DNA of 64,000 bases from Rhabditoides inermis (lineage: Eukaryota > Nematoda > Chromadorea > Rhabditida > Rhabditidae): contig CAWZYM010000226.1 of assembly GCA_963966185.1 (NCBI GenBank), positions 222,001 through 286,000 on the forward strand, given 5' to 3'. Under the pieces are notes generated by a model. It had not been told where the DNA came from. It saw nothing but the letters and a program-made list of their open reading frames with translations, and made no database searches. Below, in pieces: positions 39,321-51,900 of the stretch. The position numbers and the translations under genes are program-made. Positions within the stretch are counted from its first letter, which is position 1, and every line of letters starts with the position of its first letter.

Positions 39321-41042
39321 AAGTGAGAACACTCTCGCTCAGGAAGAGAGAACACTCTCGCTTGAGAAGCGAGAACACTCTCGCTTGAGAAGCGAGAATA
39401 CTCTCGCTTGAGAAGCGAGAACACTCTCGCTTGAGAAGCGAGAACACTCTCGCTTGAGAAGCGAGAACACTCTCGCTTGAGAAGCGAGAATACTCTCGCT
39501 TGAGAAGCGAGAATACTCTCGCTTGAGACTTGAGAAGCGAGAACACTCTCGCTCAGGAAGAGATAACACTCTCGCTTGAGAAGCGAGAACACTCTCGCTT
39601 GAGAAGCGAGAACACTCTCGCTTGAGAAGCGAGAACACTCTCGCTTGAGAAGCGAGAACACTCTCGCCTAAAAGCGAGAACACTCTCGCTTGAGAAGCGA
39701 GAACATTCTCGCTTGAGAAGCGAGAACACTCTCGCTTGAGAAGCGAGAACACTCTCGCTTGAGAAGTGAGAACACTCTCGCTCAGGAAGAGAGAACACTC
39801 TCGCTTGAGAAGCGAGAACACTCTCGCTTGAGAAGCGAGAATACTCTTGCTTCAGAAGCGAGAACACTCTCGCTTGGGAAGCGAGAACACTCTCGCTTGA
39901 AAAGCGAGAACATTCTCGCTTGAAAAGCGAGAACATTCTCGCTTGAAAAGCGAGAACATTCTCGCTTGAGAAGCGAGAACACTCTCGCTTGAGAAGCGAG
40001 AACACTCTCGCTTGAGAAGCGAGAATACTCTCGCTTGAGACTTGAGAAGCGAGAACACTTTCTCTTGAGAAACGAGAACACTCTCGCTTGAGAAGCGAGA
40101 ACACTCTCGCTTGAGAAGCGAGAACACTCTCGCTTGAGAAGCGAGAACACTCTCGCTTGAGAAGCGAGAACACTCTCGCCTAAAAGCGAGAACACTCTCG
40201 CTTGAGAAGCGAGAATACTCTCGCTTGAGACTTGAGAAGCGAGAACACTCTCGCTTGAGAAGCGAGAATACTCTCGCTTGAGAATCGAGAACACTCTCGC
40301 TTGAGAAGCGAGAACACTCTCGCTTGAGAAGCGAGAATACTCTTGCTTGAGAAGCGAGAAGCGAGAACACTCTCGCTTGAGAAGTGAGAACACTCTCGCT
40401 CAGGAAGAGAGAACACTCTCGCTTGAGAAGCGAGAACATTCTTGCTTGAGAAGCGAGAACACTCTCGCTTGAGAAGCGAGAACACTCTCGCTTGAGAAGT
40501 GAGAACACTCTCGCTCAGGAAGAGAGAACACTCTCGCTTGAGAAGCGAGAACACTCTCGCTTGAGAAGCGAGAATACTCTTGCTTGAGAAGCGAGAACAC
40601 TCTCGCTTGGGAAGCGAGAACACTCTCGCTTGAAAAGCGAGAACATTCTCGCTTGAGAAGCGAGAACACTCTCGCTTGAAAAGCGAGAACACTCTCGCTT
40701 GAGAAGCGAGAATACTCTCGCTTGAGACTTGAGAAGCGAGAACACTCTCGCTCAGGAAGAGAGAACACTCTCGCTTGAGAAGCGAGAACACTCGCTTGAG
40801 AAGCGAGAACACTTTCTCTTGAGAAGCGAGAACACTCTATCTTGAGAAGCGAGAATATTCTCGCTTGAGAAGCGAGAATACTCTCGCTTGACAAGCGAGA
40901 ACACTCTCTCTTGAGAAGCGAGAATATTCTCGCTTGAGAAGCGAGAATACTCTCGCTTGAGAATCGAGAACACTCTCGCTTGAGAAGCGAGAATACTCTC
41001 GCTTGAGACTTGAGAAGCGAGAACACTCTCGCTTGAGAAGCG

Positions 41043-41121
41043 AGAACACTCTCGCCTGAGAAGCGAGAACACTCTCGCTTGAGAAGCGAGAGTGTTCTCG
41101 CTTCTCAAGCGAGAGTGTTCT
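41043..41121. other. Palindromic inversion centre of the satellite
   Basis: Array orientation flips here within a single hairpin unit. The loop GAG is at 41081-41083. The 23 bases on each side (41058-41080 and 41084-41106) are perfectly complementary, and pairing continues outwards to about 15 more bases with one mismatch (GCCTGAG against CTCAAGC). Beyond that the two sides remain the same repeat family but no longer match unit by unit. No spacer or foreign sequence separates the arms. Confidence 0.93.
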
Positions 41122-43374
41122 CTTTTCCTGAGCGAGAGTGTTCTCACTTCTCAAGCGAGAGTGTTCTCGCTTCTCAAGCGAGAGTGTTCTCGCTTCTCAA
41201 GCGAGAGTGTTCTCGCTTCTCAAGCGAGAGTATTCTCGCTTCTCAAGCGAGAGTGTTCTCGCTTCTCAAGCGAGAGTGTTCTCTCTTCCTGAGCGAGAGT
41301 GTTCTCACTTCTCAAGCGAGAGTTTTCTCGCTTCTCAAGCGAGAGTGTTATCGCTTCTCAAACGAGAGTATTCTCGCTTCTCAAGCGAGAGTGTTCTCGC
41401 TTCTCAAGCGAGAGTTTTCTCGCTTCTCAAGCGAGAGTGTTCTCTCTTCCTGAGCGAGAGTGTTCTCACTTCTCAAGCGAGAGTGTTCTCGCTTCTCAAG
41501 CGAGAGTGTTCTCGCGTCTCAAGCGAGAGTGTTCTCGCTTCTCAAGCGAGAATGTGCTCGCTTCTCAAGCGAGAGTGTTCTCGCTTCTCAAGCGAGAATG
41601 TTCTCGCTTCTCAAGCGAGAGTGTTCTTGCTTCTCAAGCGAGAGTGTTCTCGCTTCTCAAGCGAGAGAGTGTTCTCGCTTCTCAAGTGAGAGTGTTCTCT
41701 CTTCCTGAGCGAGAGTGTTCTCACTTCTCAAGCGAGAATATTCTCGCTTCTCAAGAGAGAGTGTTCTCGCTTCTCAAGCGAGAGTGTTCTCGCTTCTCAA
41801 GCGAGAGTGTTCTCGCTTCTCAAGCGAAAATGTTCTCACTTCTCAAGCGAGAGTGTTCTCGCTTCCCAATCGAGAGTGTTCTCGCTTCTCAAACGAGAGT
41901 ATTCTCGCTTCTCAAGCGAGAGTGTTCTCGCTTCTCAAGCGAGAGTTTTCTCGCTTCTCAAGCGAGAGTGTTCTCTCTTCCTGAGCGAGAGTGTTCTCAC
42001 TTTTCAAGCGAGAGTGTTCTCGCTTCTCAAGCGAGAGTGTTCTCGCGTCTCAAGCGAGAGTGTTCTCGCTTCTCAAGCGAGAATGTTCTCGCTTCTCAAG
42101 CGAGAAAGTGTTCTCGCTTCTCAAGCGAGAGTGTTCTCGCTTTTAAAGCGAGAAAGTGTTCTCGCTTCTCAAGCGAGAGTGTTCTCGCTTTTAAGCGAGA
42201 GTGTTCTCGCTTCTCAAGCGAGAGTATTCTCGCTTCTCAAGCGAGAGTGTTCTCGCTTCTCAAGCGAGAATATTCTCGCTTCTCAAGAGAGAGTGTTCTC
42301 GCTTCTCAAGCGAGAGTGTTCTCGCTTCTCAAGCGAGAGTGTTCTCGCTTCTCAAGCGAAAATGTTCTCACTTCTCAAGCGAGAGTGTTCTCGCTTCCCA
42401 ATCGAGAGTGTTCTCGCTTCTCAAACGAGAGTATTCTCGCTTCTCAAGCGAGAGTGTTCTCGCTTCTCAAGCGAGAGTTTTCTCGCTTCTCAAGCGAGAG
42501 TGTTCTCTCTTCCTGAGCGAGAGTGTTCTCACTTTTCAAGCGAGAGTGTTCTCGCTTCTCAAGCGAGAGTGTTCTCGCGTCTCAAGCGAGAGTGTTCTCG
42601 CTTCTCAAGCGAGAATGTTCTCGCTTCTCAAGCGAGAAAGTGTTCTCGCTTCTCAAGCGAGAGTGTTCTCGCTTTTAAAGCGAGAAAGTGTTCTCGCTTC
42701 TCAAGCGAGAGTGTTCTCGCTTTTAAGCGAGAGTGTTCTCGCTTCTCAAGCGAGAGTATTCTCGCTTCTCAAGCGAGAGTGTTCTCGCTTCTCAAGCGAG
42801 AGTGTTCTCTCTTCCTGAGCGAGAGTGTTCTTACTTCTCAAGCGAGAGTGTTCTCGCTTCTCAAGTCTCAAGCGAGAGTATTCTCGCTTCTCAAGCGAGA
42901 GTGTTCTCGCTTCTCAAGCGAGAGTGTTCTCGCTTCTCAAGCGAGAGTGTTCTCGCTTCTCAAGCGAGAAAGTGTTCTCGCTTCTCAAGTGAGAGTGTTC
43001 TCGCTTTTCAAGCAAGAGTGTTCTCGCTTCTCAAGTCTCAAGCGAGAGTATTCTCGCTTCTCAAGCGAGAGTGTTCTCGATTCTCAAGCGAGAGTATTCT
43101 CGCTTCACAAGCGAGAATATTCTCGCTTCTCAAGAGAGAGTGTTCTCGCTTCTCAAGCGAGAGTATTCTCGCTTCTCAAGCGTGAATATTCTCGCTTCTC
43201 AAGAGAGAGTGTTCTCGCTTCTCAAGAGAAAGTGTTCTCGCTTCTCAAGTCTCAAGCGAGAGTATTCTCGCTTCTCAAGCGAGAGTGTTCTCGCTTCTCA
43301 AGCGAGAGTTTTCTCGCTTCTCAAGCGAGAGTGTTCTCGCTTTTAAGCGAGAGTGTTCTCGCTTTTAAGCGAGA

Positions 43375-46300
43375 GTGTTCTCGCTTCTCAAGCGAGAGTA
43401 TTCTCGCTTCTCAAGCGAGAGTGTTCTCGCTTCTCAAGCGAGAGTGTTCTCTCTTCCTGAGCGAGAGTGTTCTCACTTCTCAAGCGAGAGTGTTCTCGCT
43501 TCTCAAGTCTCAAGCGAGAGTATTCTCGCTTCTCAAGCGAGAGTGTTCTCGCTTCTCAAGCGAGAGTGTTCTCGCTTCTCAAGCGAGAGTGTTCTCGCTT
43601 CTCAAGCGAGAAAGTGTTCTCGCTTCTCAAGTGAGAGTGTTCTCGCTTCTCAAGCAAGAGTGTTCTCGCTTCTCAAGTCTCAAGCGAGAGTATTCTCGCT
43701 TCTCAAGCGAGAGTGTTCTCGATTCTCAAGCGAGAGTATTCTCGCTTCTCAAGCGAGAATATTCTCGCTTCTCAAGAGAGAGTGTTCTCGCTTCTCAAGA
43801 GAGAGTGTTCTCGCTTCTCAAGAGAAAGTGTTCTCGCTTCTCAAGTCTCAAGCGAGAGTATTCTCGCTTCTCAAGCGAGAGTGTTCTCGCTTCTCAAGCG
43901 AGAGTGTTCTCGCTTCTCAAGCGAGAGTATTCTCGCTTCTCAAGCGAGAATATTCTCGCTTCTCAAGAGAGAGTGTTCTCGCTTCTCAAGAGAAAGTGTT
44001 CTCGCTTCTCAAGTCTCAAGCGAGAGTATTCTCGCTTCTCAAGCGAGAGTGTTCTCGCTTCTCAAGCGAGAGTGTTCTCGCTTCTCAAGCGAGAATGTTC
44101 TCATTTCTCAAGCGAGAGTGTTCTCGCTTCCCAAGCGAAAGTGTTCTCGCTTCTCAAGCGAGAGTATTCTCGCTTCTCAAGCGAGAGTGTTCTCGCTTCT
44201 CAAGCGAGAGTGTTCTCTTTTCCTGAGCGAGAGTGTTCTCACTTCTCAAGCGAGAGTGTTCTCGCTTCTCAAGCGAGAGTGTTCTCGCTTCTCAAGCGAG
44301 AGTGTTCTCGCTTCTCAAGCGAGAGTATTCTCGCTTCTCAAGCGAGAGTGTTCTCGCTTCTCAAGCGAGAGTGTTCTCTCTTCCTGAGCGAGAGTGTTCT
44401 CACTTCTCAAGCGAGAGTTTTCTCGCTTCTCAAGCGAGAGTGTTATCGCTTCTCAAACGAGAGTATTCTCGCTTCTCAAGCGAGAGTGTTCTCGCTTCTC
44501 AAGCGAGAGTTTTCTCGCTTCTCAAGCGAGAGTGTTCTCTCTTCCTGAGCGAGAGTGTTCTCACTTCTCAAGCGAGAGTGTTCTCGCTTCTCAAGCGAGA
44601 GTGTTCTCGCGTCTCAAGCGAGAGTGTTCTCGCTTCTCAAGCGAGAATGTGCTCGCTTCTCAAGCGAGAGTGTTCTCGCTTCTCAAGCGAGAATGTTCTC
44701 GCTTCTCAAGCGAGAGTGTTCTTGCTTCTCAAGCGAGAGTGTTCTCGCTTCTCAAGCGAGAGAGTGTTCTCGCTTCTCAAGTGAGAGTGTTCTCTCTTCC
44801 TGAGCGAGAGTGTTCTCACTTCTCAAGCGAGAATATTCTCGCTTCTCAAGAGAGAGTGTTCTCGCTTCTCAAGCGAGAGTGTTCTCGCTTCTCAAGCGAG
44901 AGTGTTCTCGCTTCTCAAGCGAAAATGTTCTCACTTCTCAAGCGAGAGTGTTCTCACTTCTCAAGCGAGAGTGTTCTCGCTTCTCAAGCGAGAGTGTTCT
45001 CGCTTCTCAAGCGAGAGTGTTCTCGCTTCTCAAGCGAGAGTATTCTCGCTTCTCAAGCGAGAGTGTTCTCGCTTCTCAAGCGAGAGTGTTCTCTTTTCCT
45101 GAGCGAGAGTGTTCTCACTTCTCAAGCGAGAGTGTTCTCGCTTCTCAAGCGAGAGTGTTCTCGCTTCTCAAGCGAGAGTGTTCTCGCTTCTCAAGCGAGA
45201 GTATTCTCGCTTCTCAAGCGAGAGTGTTCTCGCTTCTCAAGCGAGAGTGTTCTCTCTTCCTGAGCGAGAGTGTTCTCACTTCTCAAGCGAGAGTTTTCTC
45301 GCTTCTCAAGCGAGAGTGTTATCGCTTCTCAAACGAGAGTATTCTCGCTTCTCAAGCGAGAGTGTTCTCGCTTCTCAAGCGAGAGTTTTCTCGCTTCTCA
45401 AGCGAGAGTGTTCTCTCTTCCTGAGCGAGAGTGTTCTCACTTCTCAAGCGAGAGTGTTCTCGCTTCTCAAGCGAGAGTGTTCTCGCGTCTCAAGCGAGAG
45501 TGTTCTCGCTTCTCAAGCGAGAATGTGCTCGCTTCTCAAGCGAGAGTGTTCTCGCTTCTCAAGCGAGAATGTTCTCGCTTCTCAAGCGAGAGTGTTCTTG
45601 CTTCTCAAGCGAGAGTGTTCTCGCTTCTCAAGCGAGAGAGTGTTCTCGCTTCTCAAGTGAGAGTGTTCTCTCTTCCTGAGCGAGAGTGTTCTCACTTCTC
45701 AAGCGAGAATATTCTCGCTTCTCAAGAGAGAGTGTTCTCGCTTCTCAAGCGAGAGTGTTCTCGCTTCTCAAGCGAGAGTGTTCTCGCTTCTCAAGCGAAA
45801 ATGTTCTCACTTCTCAAGCGAGAGTGTTCTCGCTTCCCAATCGAGAGTGTTCTCGCTTCTCAAACGAGAGTATTCTCGCTTCTCAAGCGAGATTGTTCTC
45901 GCTTCTCAAGCGAGAGTTTTCTCGCTTCTCAAGCGAGAGTGTTCTCTCTTCCTGAGCGAGAGTGTTCTCACTTTTCAAGCGAGAGTGTTCTCGCTTCTCA
46001 AGCGAGAGTGTTCTCGCGTCTCAAGCGAGAGTGTTCTCGCTTCTCAAGCGAGAATGTTCTCGCTTCTCAAGCGAGAAAGTGTTCTCGCTTCTCAAGCGAG
46101 AGTGTTCTCGCTTTTAAAGCGAGAAAGTGTTCTCGCTTCTCAAGCGAGAGTGTTCTCGCTTTTAAGCGAGAGTGTTCTCGCTTCTCAAGCGAGAGTATTC
46201 TCGCTTCTCAAGCGAGAGTGTTCTCGCTTCTCAAGCGAGAATATTCTCGCTTCTCAAGAGAGAGTGTTCTCGCTTCTCAAGCGAGAGTGTTCTCGCTTCT

Positions 46301-48990
46301 CAAGCGAGAGTGTTCTCGCTTCTCAAGCGAAAATGTTCTCACTTCTCAAGCGAGAGTGTTCTCGCTTCCCAATCAAGAGTGTTCTCGCTTCTCAAACGAG
46401 AGTATTCTCGCTTCTCAAGCGAGAGTTTTCTCGCTTCCTGAGCGAGAGTGTTCTCTCTTCCTGAGCGAGAGTGTTCTCACTTTTCAAGCGAGAGTGTTCT
46501 CGCTTCTCAAGCGAGAGTGTTCTCGCGTCTCAAGCGAGAGTGTTCTCGCTTCTCAAGCGAGAATGTTCTCGCTTCTCAAGCGAGAGTGTTCTCGCTTTTA
46601 AAGCGAGAAAGTGTTCTCGCTTCTCAAGCGAGAGTGTTCTCGCTTTTAAGCGAGAGTGTTTTCGCTTCTCAAGCGAGAGTATTCTCGCTTCTCAAGCGAG
46701 AGTGTTCTCGCTTCTCAAGCGAGAGTGTTCTCTCTTCCTGAGCGAGAGTGTTCTTACTTCTCAAGCGAGAGTGTTCTCGCTTCTCAAGTCTCAAGCGAGA
46801 GTATTCTCGCTTCTCAAGCGAGAGTGTTCTCGCTTCTCAAGCGAGAGTGTTCTCGCTTCTCAAGCGAGAGTGTTCTCGCTTCTCAAGCGAGAAAGTGTTC
46901 TCGCTTCTCAAGTGAGAGTGTTCTCGCTTTTCAAGCAAGAGTGTTCTCGCTTCTCAAGTCTCAAGCGAGAGTATTCTCGCTTCTCAAGCGAGAGTGTTCT
47001 CGATTCTCAAGCGAGAGTATTCTCGCTTCACAAGCGAGAATATTCTCGCTTCTCAAGAGAGAGTGTTCTCGCTTCTCAAGCGAGAGTATTCTCGCTTCTC
47101 AAGCGTGAATATTCTCGCTTCTCAAGAGAGAGTGTTCTCGCTTCTCAAGAGAAAGTGTTCTCGCTTCTCAAGTCTCAAGCGAGAGTATTCTCGCTTCTCA
47201 AGCGAGAGTGTTCTCGCTTCTCAAGCGAGAGTTTTCTCGCTTCTCAAGCGAGAGTGTTCTCGCTTTTAAGCGAGAGTGTTCTCGCTTCTCAAGCGAGAGT
47301 ATTCTCGCTTCTCAAGCGAGAGTGTTCTCGCTTCTCAAGCGAGAGTGTTCTCTCTTCCTGAGCGAGAGTGTTCTCACTTCTCAAGCGAGAGTGTTCTCGC
47401 TTCTCAAGTCTCAAGCGAGAGTATTCTCGCTTCTCAAGCGAGAGTGTTCTCGCTTCTCAAGCGAGAGTGTTCTCGCTTCTCAAGCGAGAGTGTTCTCGCT
47501 TCTCAAGCGAGAAAGTGTTCTCGCTTCTCAAGTGAGAGTGTTCTCGCTTCTCAAGCAAGAGTGTTCTCGCTTCTCAAGTCTCAAGCGAGAGTATTCTCGC
47601 TTCTCAAGCGAGAGTGTTCTCGATTCTCAAGCGAGAGTATTCTCGCTTCTCAAGCGAGAATATTCTCGCTTCTCAAGAGAGAGTGTTCTCGCTTCTCAAG
47701 AGAGAGTGTTCTCGCTTCTCAAGAGAAAGTGTTCTCGCTTCTCAAGTCTCAAGCGAGAGTATTCTCGCTTCTCAAGCGAGAGTGTTCTCGCTTCTCAAGC
47801 GAGAGTGTTCTCGCTTCTCAAGCGAGAGTATTCTCGCTTCTCAAGCGAGAATATTCTCGCTTCTCAAGAGAGAGTGTTCTCGCTTCTCAAGAGAAAGTGT
47901 TCTCGCTTCTCAAGTCTCAAGCGAGAGTATTCTCGCTTCTCAAGCGAGAGTGTTCTCGCTTCTCAAGCGAGAGTGTTCTCGCTTCTCAAGCGAGAATGTT
48001 CTCATTTCTCAAGCGAGAGTGTTCTCGCTTCCCAAGCGAAAGTGTTCTCGCTTCTCAAGCGAGAGTATTCTCGCTTCTCAAGCGAGAGTGTTCTCGCTTC
48101 TCAAGCGAGAGTGTTCTCTTTTCCTGAGCGAGAGTGTTCTCACTTCTCAAGCGAGAGTGTTCTCGCTTCTCAAGCGAGAGTGTTCTCGCTTCTCAAGCGA
48201 GAGTGTTCTCGCTTCTCAAGCGAGAGTATTCTCGCTTCTCAAGCGAGAGTGTTCTCGCTTCTCAAGCGAGAGTGTTCTCTCTTCCTGAGCGAGAGTGTTC
48301 TCACTTCTCAAGCGAGAGTTTTCTCGCTTCTCAAGCGAGAGTGTTATCGCTTCTCAAACTAGAGTATTCTCGCTTCTCAAGCGAGAGTGTTCTCGCTTCT
48401 CAAGCGAGAGTTTTCTCGCTTCTCAAGCGAGAGTGTTCTCTCTTCCTGAGCGAGAGTGTTCTCACTTCTCAAGCGAGAGTGTTCTCGCTTCTCAAGCGAG
48501 AGTGTTCTCGCGTCTCAAGCGAGAGTGTTCTCGCTTCTCAAGCGAGAATGTGCTCGCTTCTCAAGCGAGAGTGTTCTCGCTTCTCAAGCGAGAATGTTCT
48601 CGCTTCTCAAGCGAGAGTGTTCTTGCTTCTCAAGCGAGAGTGTTCTCGCTTCTCAAGCGAGAGAGTGTTCTCGCTTCTCAAGTGAGAGTGTTCTCTCTTC
48701 CTGAGCGAGAGTGTTCTCACTTCTCAAGCGAGAATATTCTCGCTTCTCAAGAGAGAGTGTTCTCGCTTCTCAAGCGAGAGTGTTCTCGCTTCTCAAGCGA
48801 GAGTGTTCTCGCTTCTCAAGCGAAAATGTTCTCACTTCTCAAGCGAGAGTGTTCTCACTTCTCAAGCGAGAGTGTTCTCGCTTCTCAAGCGAGAGTGTTC
48901 TCGCTTCTCAAGCGAGAGTGTTCTCGCTTCTCAAGCGAGAGTATTCTCGCTTCTCAAGCGAGAGTGTTCTCGCTTCTCAAGCGAGAGTGT
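43375..48990 (-). repeat. Right-arm higher-order repeat, 3901-bp period
   Basis: Variant order at 43375-45090 recurs at 47276-48990 (offset 3901). The flank at 42733 matches 46656 at offset 3923, about one unit different. The second copy matches again at about 52721-54440 (offset 5445). Landmarks are TCATTTCTCAAGCG (about 44101, 48002, 53447) and GCTTCCCAAGCGAAAGTG (about 44126, 48027, 53472). Confidence 0.78.
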
Positions 48991-51900
48991 TCTCTCTTCC
49001 TGAGCGAGAGTGTTCTCACTTCTCAAGCGAGAGTTTTCTCGCTTCTCAAGCGAGAGTGTTATCGCTTCTCAAACGAGAGTATTCTCGCTTCTCAAGCGAG
49101 AGTGTTCTCGCTTCTCAAGCGAGAGTTTTCTCGCTTCTCAAGCGAGAGTGTTCTCTCTTCCTGAGCGAGAGTGTTCTCACTTCTCAAGCGAGAGTGTTCT
49201 CGCTTCTCAAGCGAGAGTGTTCTCGCGTCTCAAGCGAGAGTGTTCTCGCTTCTCAAGAGAGAATGTGCTCGCTTCTCAAGCGAGAGTGTTCTCGCTTCTC
49301 AAGCGAGAATGTTCTCGCTTCTCAAGCGAGAGTGTTCTTGCTTCTCAAGCGAGAGTGTTCTCGCTTCTCAAGCGAGAGAGTGTTCTCGCTTCTCAAGTGA
49401 GAGTGTTCTCTCTTCCTGAGCGAGAGTGTTCTCACTTCTCAAGCGAGAATATTCTCGCTTCTCAAGAGAGAGTGTTCTCGCTTCTCAAGCGAGAGTGTTC
49501 TCGCTTCTCAAGCGAGAGTGTTCTCGCTTCTCAAGCGAAAATGTTCTCACTTCTCAAGCGAGAGTGTTCTCGCTTCCCAATCGAGAGTGTTCTCGCTTCT
49601 CAAACGAGAGTATTCTCGCTTCTCAAGCGAGAGTGTTCTCGCTTCTCAAGCGAGAGTTTTCTCGCTTCTCAAGCGAGAGTGTTCTCTCTTCCTGAGCGAG
49701 AGTGTTCTCACTTTTCAAGCGAGAGTGTTCTCGCTTCTCAAGCGAGAGTGTTCTCGCGTCTCAAGCGAGAGTGTTCTCGCTTCTCAAGCGAGAATGTTCT
49801 CGCTTCTCAAGCGAGAAAGTGTTCTCGCTTCTCAAGCGAGAGTGTTCTCGCTTTTAAAGCGAGAAAGTGTTCTCGCTTCTCAAGCGAGAGTGTTCTCGCT
49901 TTTAAGCGAGAGTGTTCTCGCTTCTCAAGCGAGAGTATTCTCGCTTCTCAAGCGAGAGTGTTCTCGCTTCTCAAGCGAGAGTGTTCTCTCTTCCTGAGCG
50001 AGAGTGTTCTTACTTCTCAAGCGAGAGTGTTCTCGCTTCTCAAGTCTCAAGCGAGAGTATTCTCGCTTCTCAAGCGAGAGTGTTCTCGCTTCTCAAGCGA
50101 GAGTGTTCTCGCTTCTCAAGCGAGAGTGTTCTCGCTTCTCAAGCGAGAAAGTGTTCTCGCTTCTCAAGTGAGAGTGTTCTCGCTTTTCAAGCAAGAGTGT
50201 TCTCGCTTCTCAAGTCTCAAGCGAGAGTATTCTCGCTTCTCAAGCGAGAGTGTTCTCGATTCTCAAGCGAGAGTATTCTCGCTTCACAAGCGAGAATATT
50301 CTCGCTTCTCAAGAGAGAGTGTTCTCGCTTCTCAAGCGAGAGTATTCTCGCTTCTCAAGCGTGAATATTCTCGCTTCTCAAGAGAGAGTGTTCTCGCTTC
50401 TCAAGAGAGAGTGTTCTCGCTTCTCAAGAGAAAGTGTTCTCGCTTCTCAAGTCTCAAGCGAGAGTATTCTCGCTTCTCAAGCGAGAGTGTTCTCGCTTCT
50501 CAAGCGAGAGTTTTCTCGCTTCTCAAGCGAGAGTGTTCTCGCTTTTAAGCGAGAGTGTTCTCGCTTCTCAAGCGAGAGTATTCTCGCTTCTCAAGCGAGA
50601 GTGTTCTCGCTTCTCAAGCGAGAGTGTTCTCTCTTCCTGAGCGAGAGTGTTCTCACTTCTCAAGCGAGAGTGTTCTCGCTTCTCAAGTCTCAAGCGAGAG
50701 TATTCTCGCTTCTCAAGCGAGAGTGTTCTCGCTTCTCAAGCGAGAGTGTTCTCGCTTCTCAAGCGAGAGTGTTCTCGCTTCTCAAGCGAGAAAGTGTTCT
50801 CGCTTCTCAAGTGAGAGTGTTCTCGCTTCTCAAGCAAGAGTGTTCTCGCTTCTCAAGTCTCAAGCGAGAGTATTCTCGCTTCTCAAGCGAGAGTGTTCTC
50901 GATTCTCAAGCGAGAGTATTCTCGCTTCTCAAGCGAGAATATTCTCGCTTCTCAAGAGAGAGTGTTCTCGCTTCTCAAGAGAGAGTGTTCTCGCTTCTCA
51001 AGAGAAAGTGTTCTCGCTTCTCAAGTCTCAAGCGAGAGTATTCTCGCTTCTCAAGCGAGAGTGTTCTCGCTTCTCAAGCGAGAGTGTTCTCGCTTCTCAA
51101 GCGAGAGTATTCTCGCTTCTCAAGCGAGAGTGTTCTCGCTTCTCAAGCGAGAGTGTTCTCTCTTCCTGAGCGAGAGTGTTCTCACTTCTCAAGCGAGAGT
51201 TTTCTCGCTTCTCAAGCGAGAGTGTTATCGCTTCTCAAACGAGAGTATTCTCGCTTCTCAAGCGAGAGTGTTCTCGCTTCTCAAGCGAGAGTTTTCTCGC
51301 TTCTCAAGCGAGAGTGTTCTCTCTTCCTGAGCGAGAGTGTTCTCACTTCTCAAGCGAGAGTGTTCTCGCTTCTCAAGCGAGAGTGTTCTCGCGTCTCAAG
51401 CGAGAGTGTTCTCGCTTCTCAAGCGAGAATGTGCTCGCTTCTCAAGCGAGAGTGTTCTCGCTTCTCAAGCGAGAATGTTCTCGCTTCTCAAGCGAGAGTG
51501 TTCTTGCTTCTCAAGCGAGAGTGTTCTCGCTTCTCAAGCGAGAGAGTGTTCTCGCTTCTCAAGTGAGAGTGTTCTCTCTTCCTGAGCGAGAGTGTTCTCA
51601 CTTCTCAAGCGAGAATATTCTCGCTTCTCAAGAGAGAGTGTTCTCGCTTCTCAAGCGAGAGTGTTCTCGCTTCTCAAGCGAGAGTGTTCTCGCTTCTCAA
51701 GCGAAAATGTTCTCACTTCTCAAGCGAGAGTGTTCTCGCTTCCCAATCGAGAGTGTTCTCGCTTCTCAAACGAGAGTATTCTCGCTTCTCAAGCGAGAGT
51801 GTTCTCGCTTCTCAAGCGAGAGTTTTCTCGCTTCTCAAGCGAGAGTGTTCTCTCTTCCTGAGCGAGAGTGTTCTCACTTTTCAAGCGAGAGTGTTCTCGC

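Larger units (their letters stand above)
1..41080 (+). repeat. 23-bp hairpin minisatellite array, left arm (forward orientation)
   Basis: The stretch is uninterrupted tandem repetition of a 23-bp unit. The unit reads TCTCGCTTGAGAAGCGAGA plus ACAC: two 8-bp complementary arms around a GAG loop, then a 4-nt spacer. Base composition is about 52% GC with two CpGs per unit, and A exceeds T on this strand (7 versus 4). Common variants are GAATACTC and GAATATTC in place of GAACACTC, CTCAGGAAGAGAG in the hairpin, GAGAATCGAG, TCTCTTGAGAAG, GCCTAAAAGCG (one base shorter), and a 7-bp duplication CTTGAGA-CTTGAGA that makes a 30-bp unit. The array is already running at base 1, so its left end lies outside the window. 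It holds roughly 1,780 units by length. No unique DNA or mobile insertion is visible in the arm. Confidence 0.97.

Noticed and set aside
1..41154. Dozens of minus-strand open frames of 66-1,292 codons with Phe/Ser/Leu/Arg repeats
   Set aside because: They are the mechanical result of a 23-bp unit with no stop on that strand. They begin and end wherever variant units add ATG, TGA or an indel, and they overlap in several frames.
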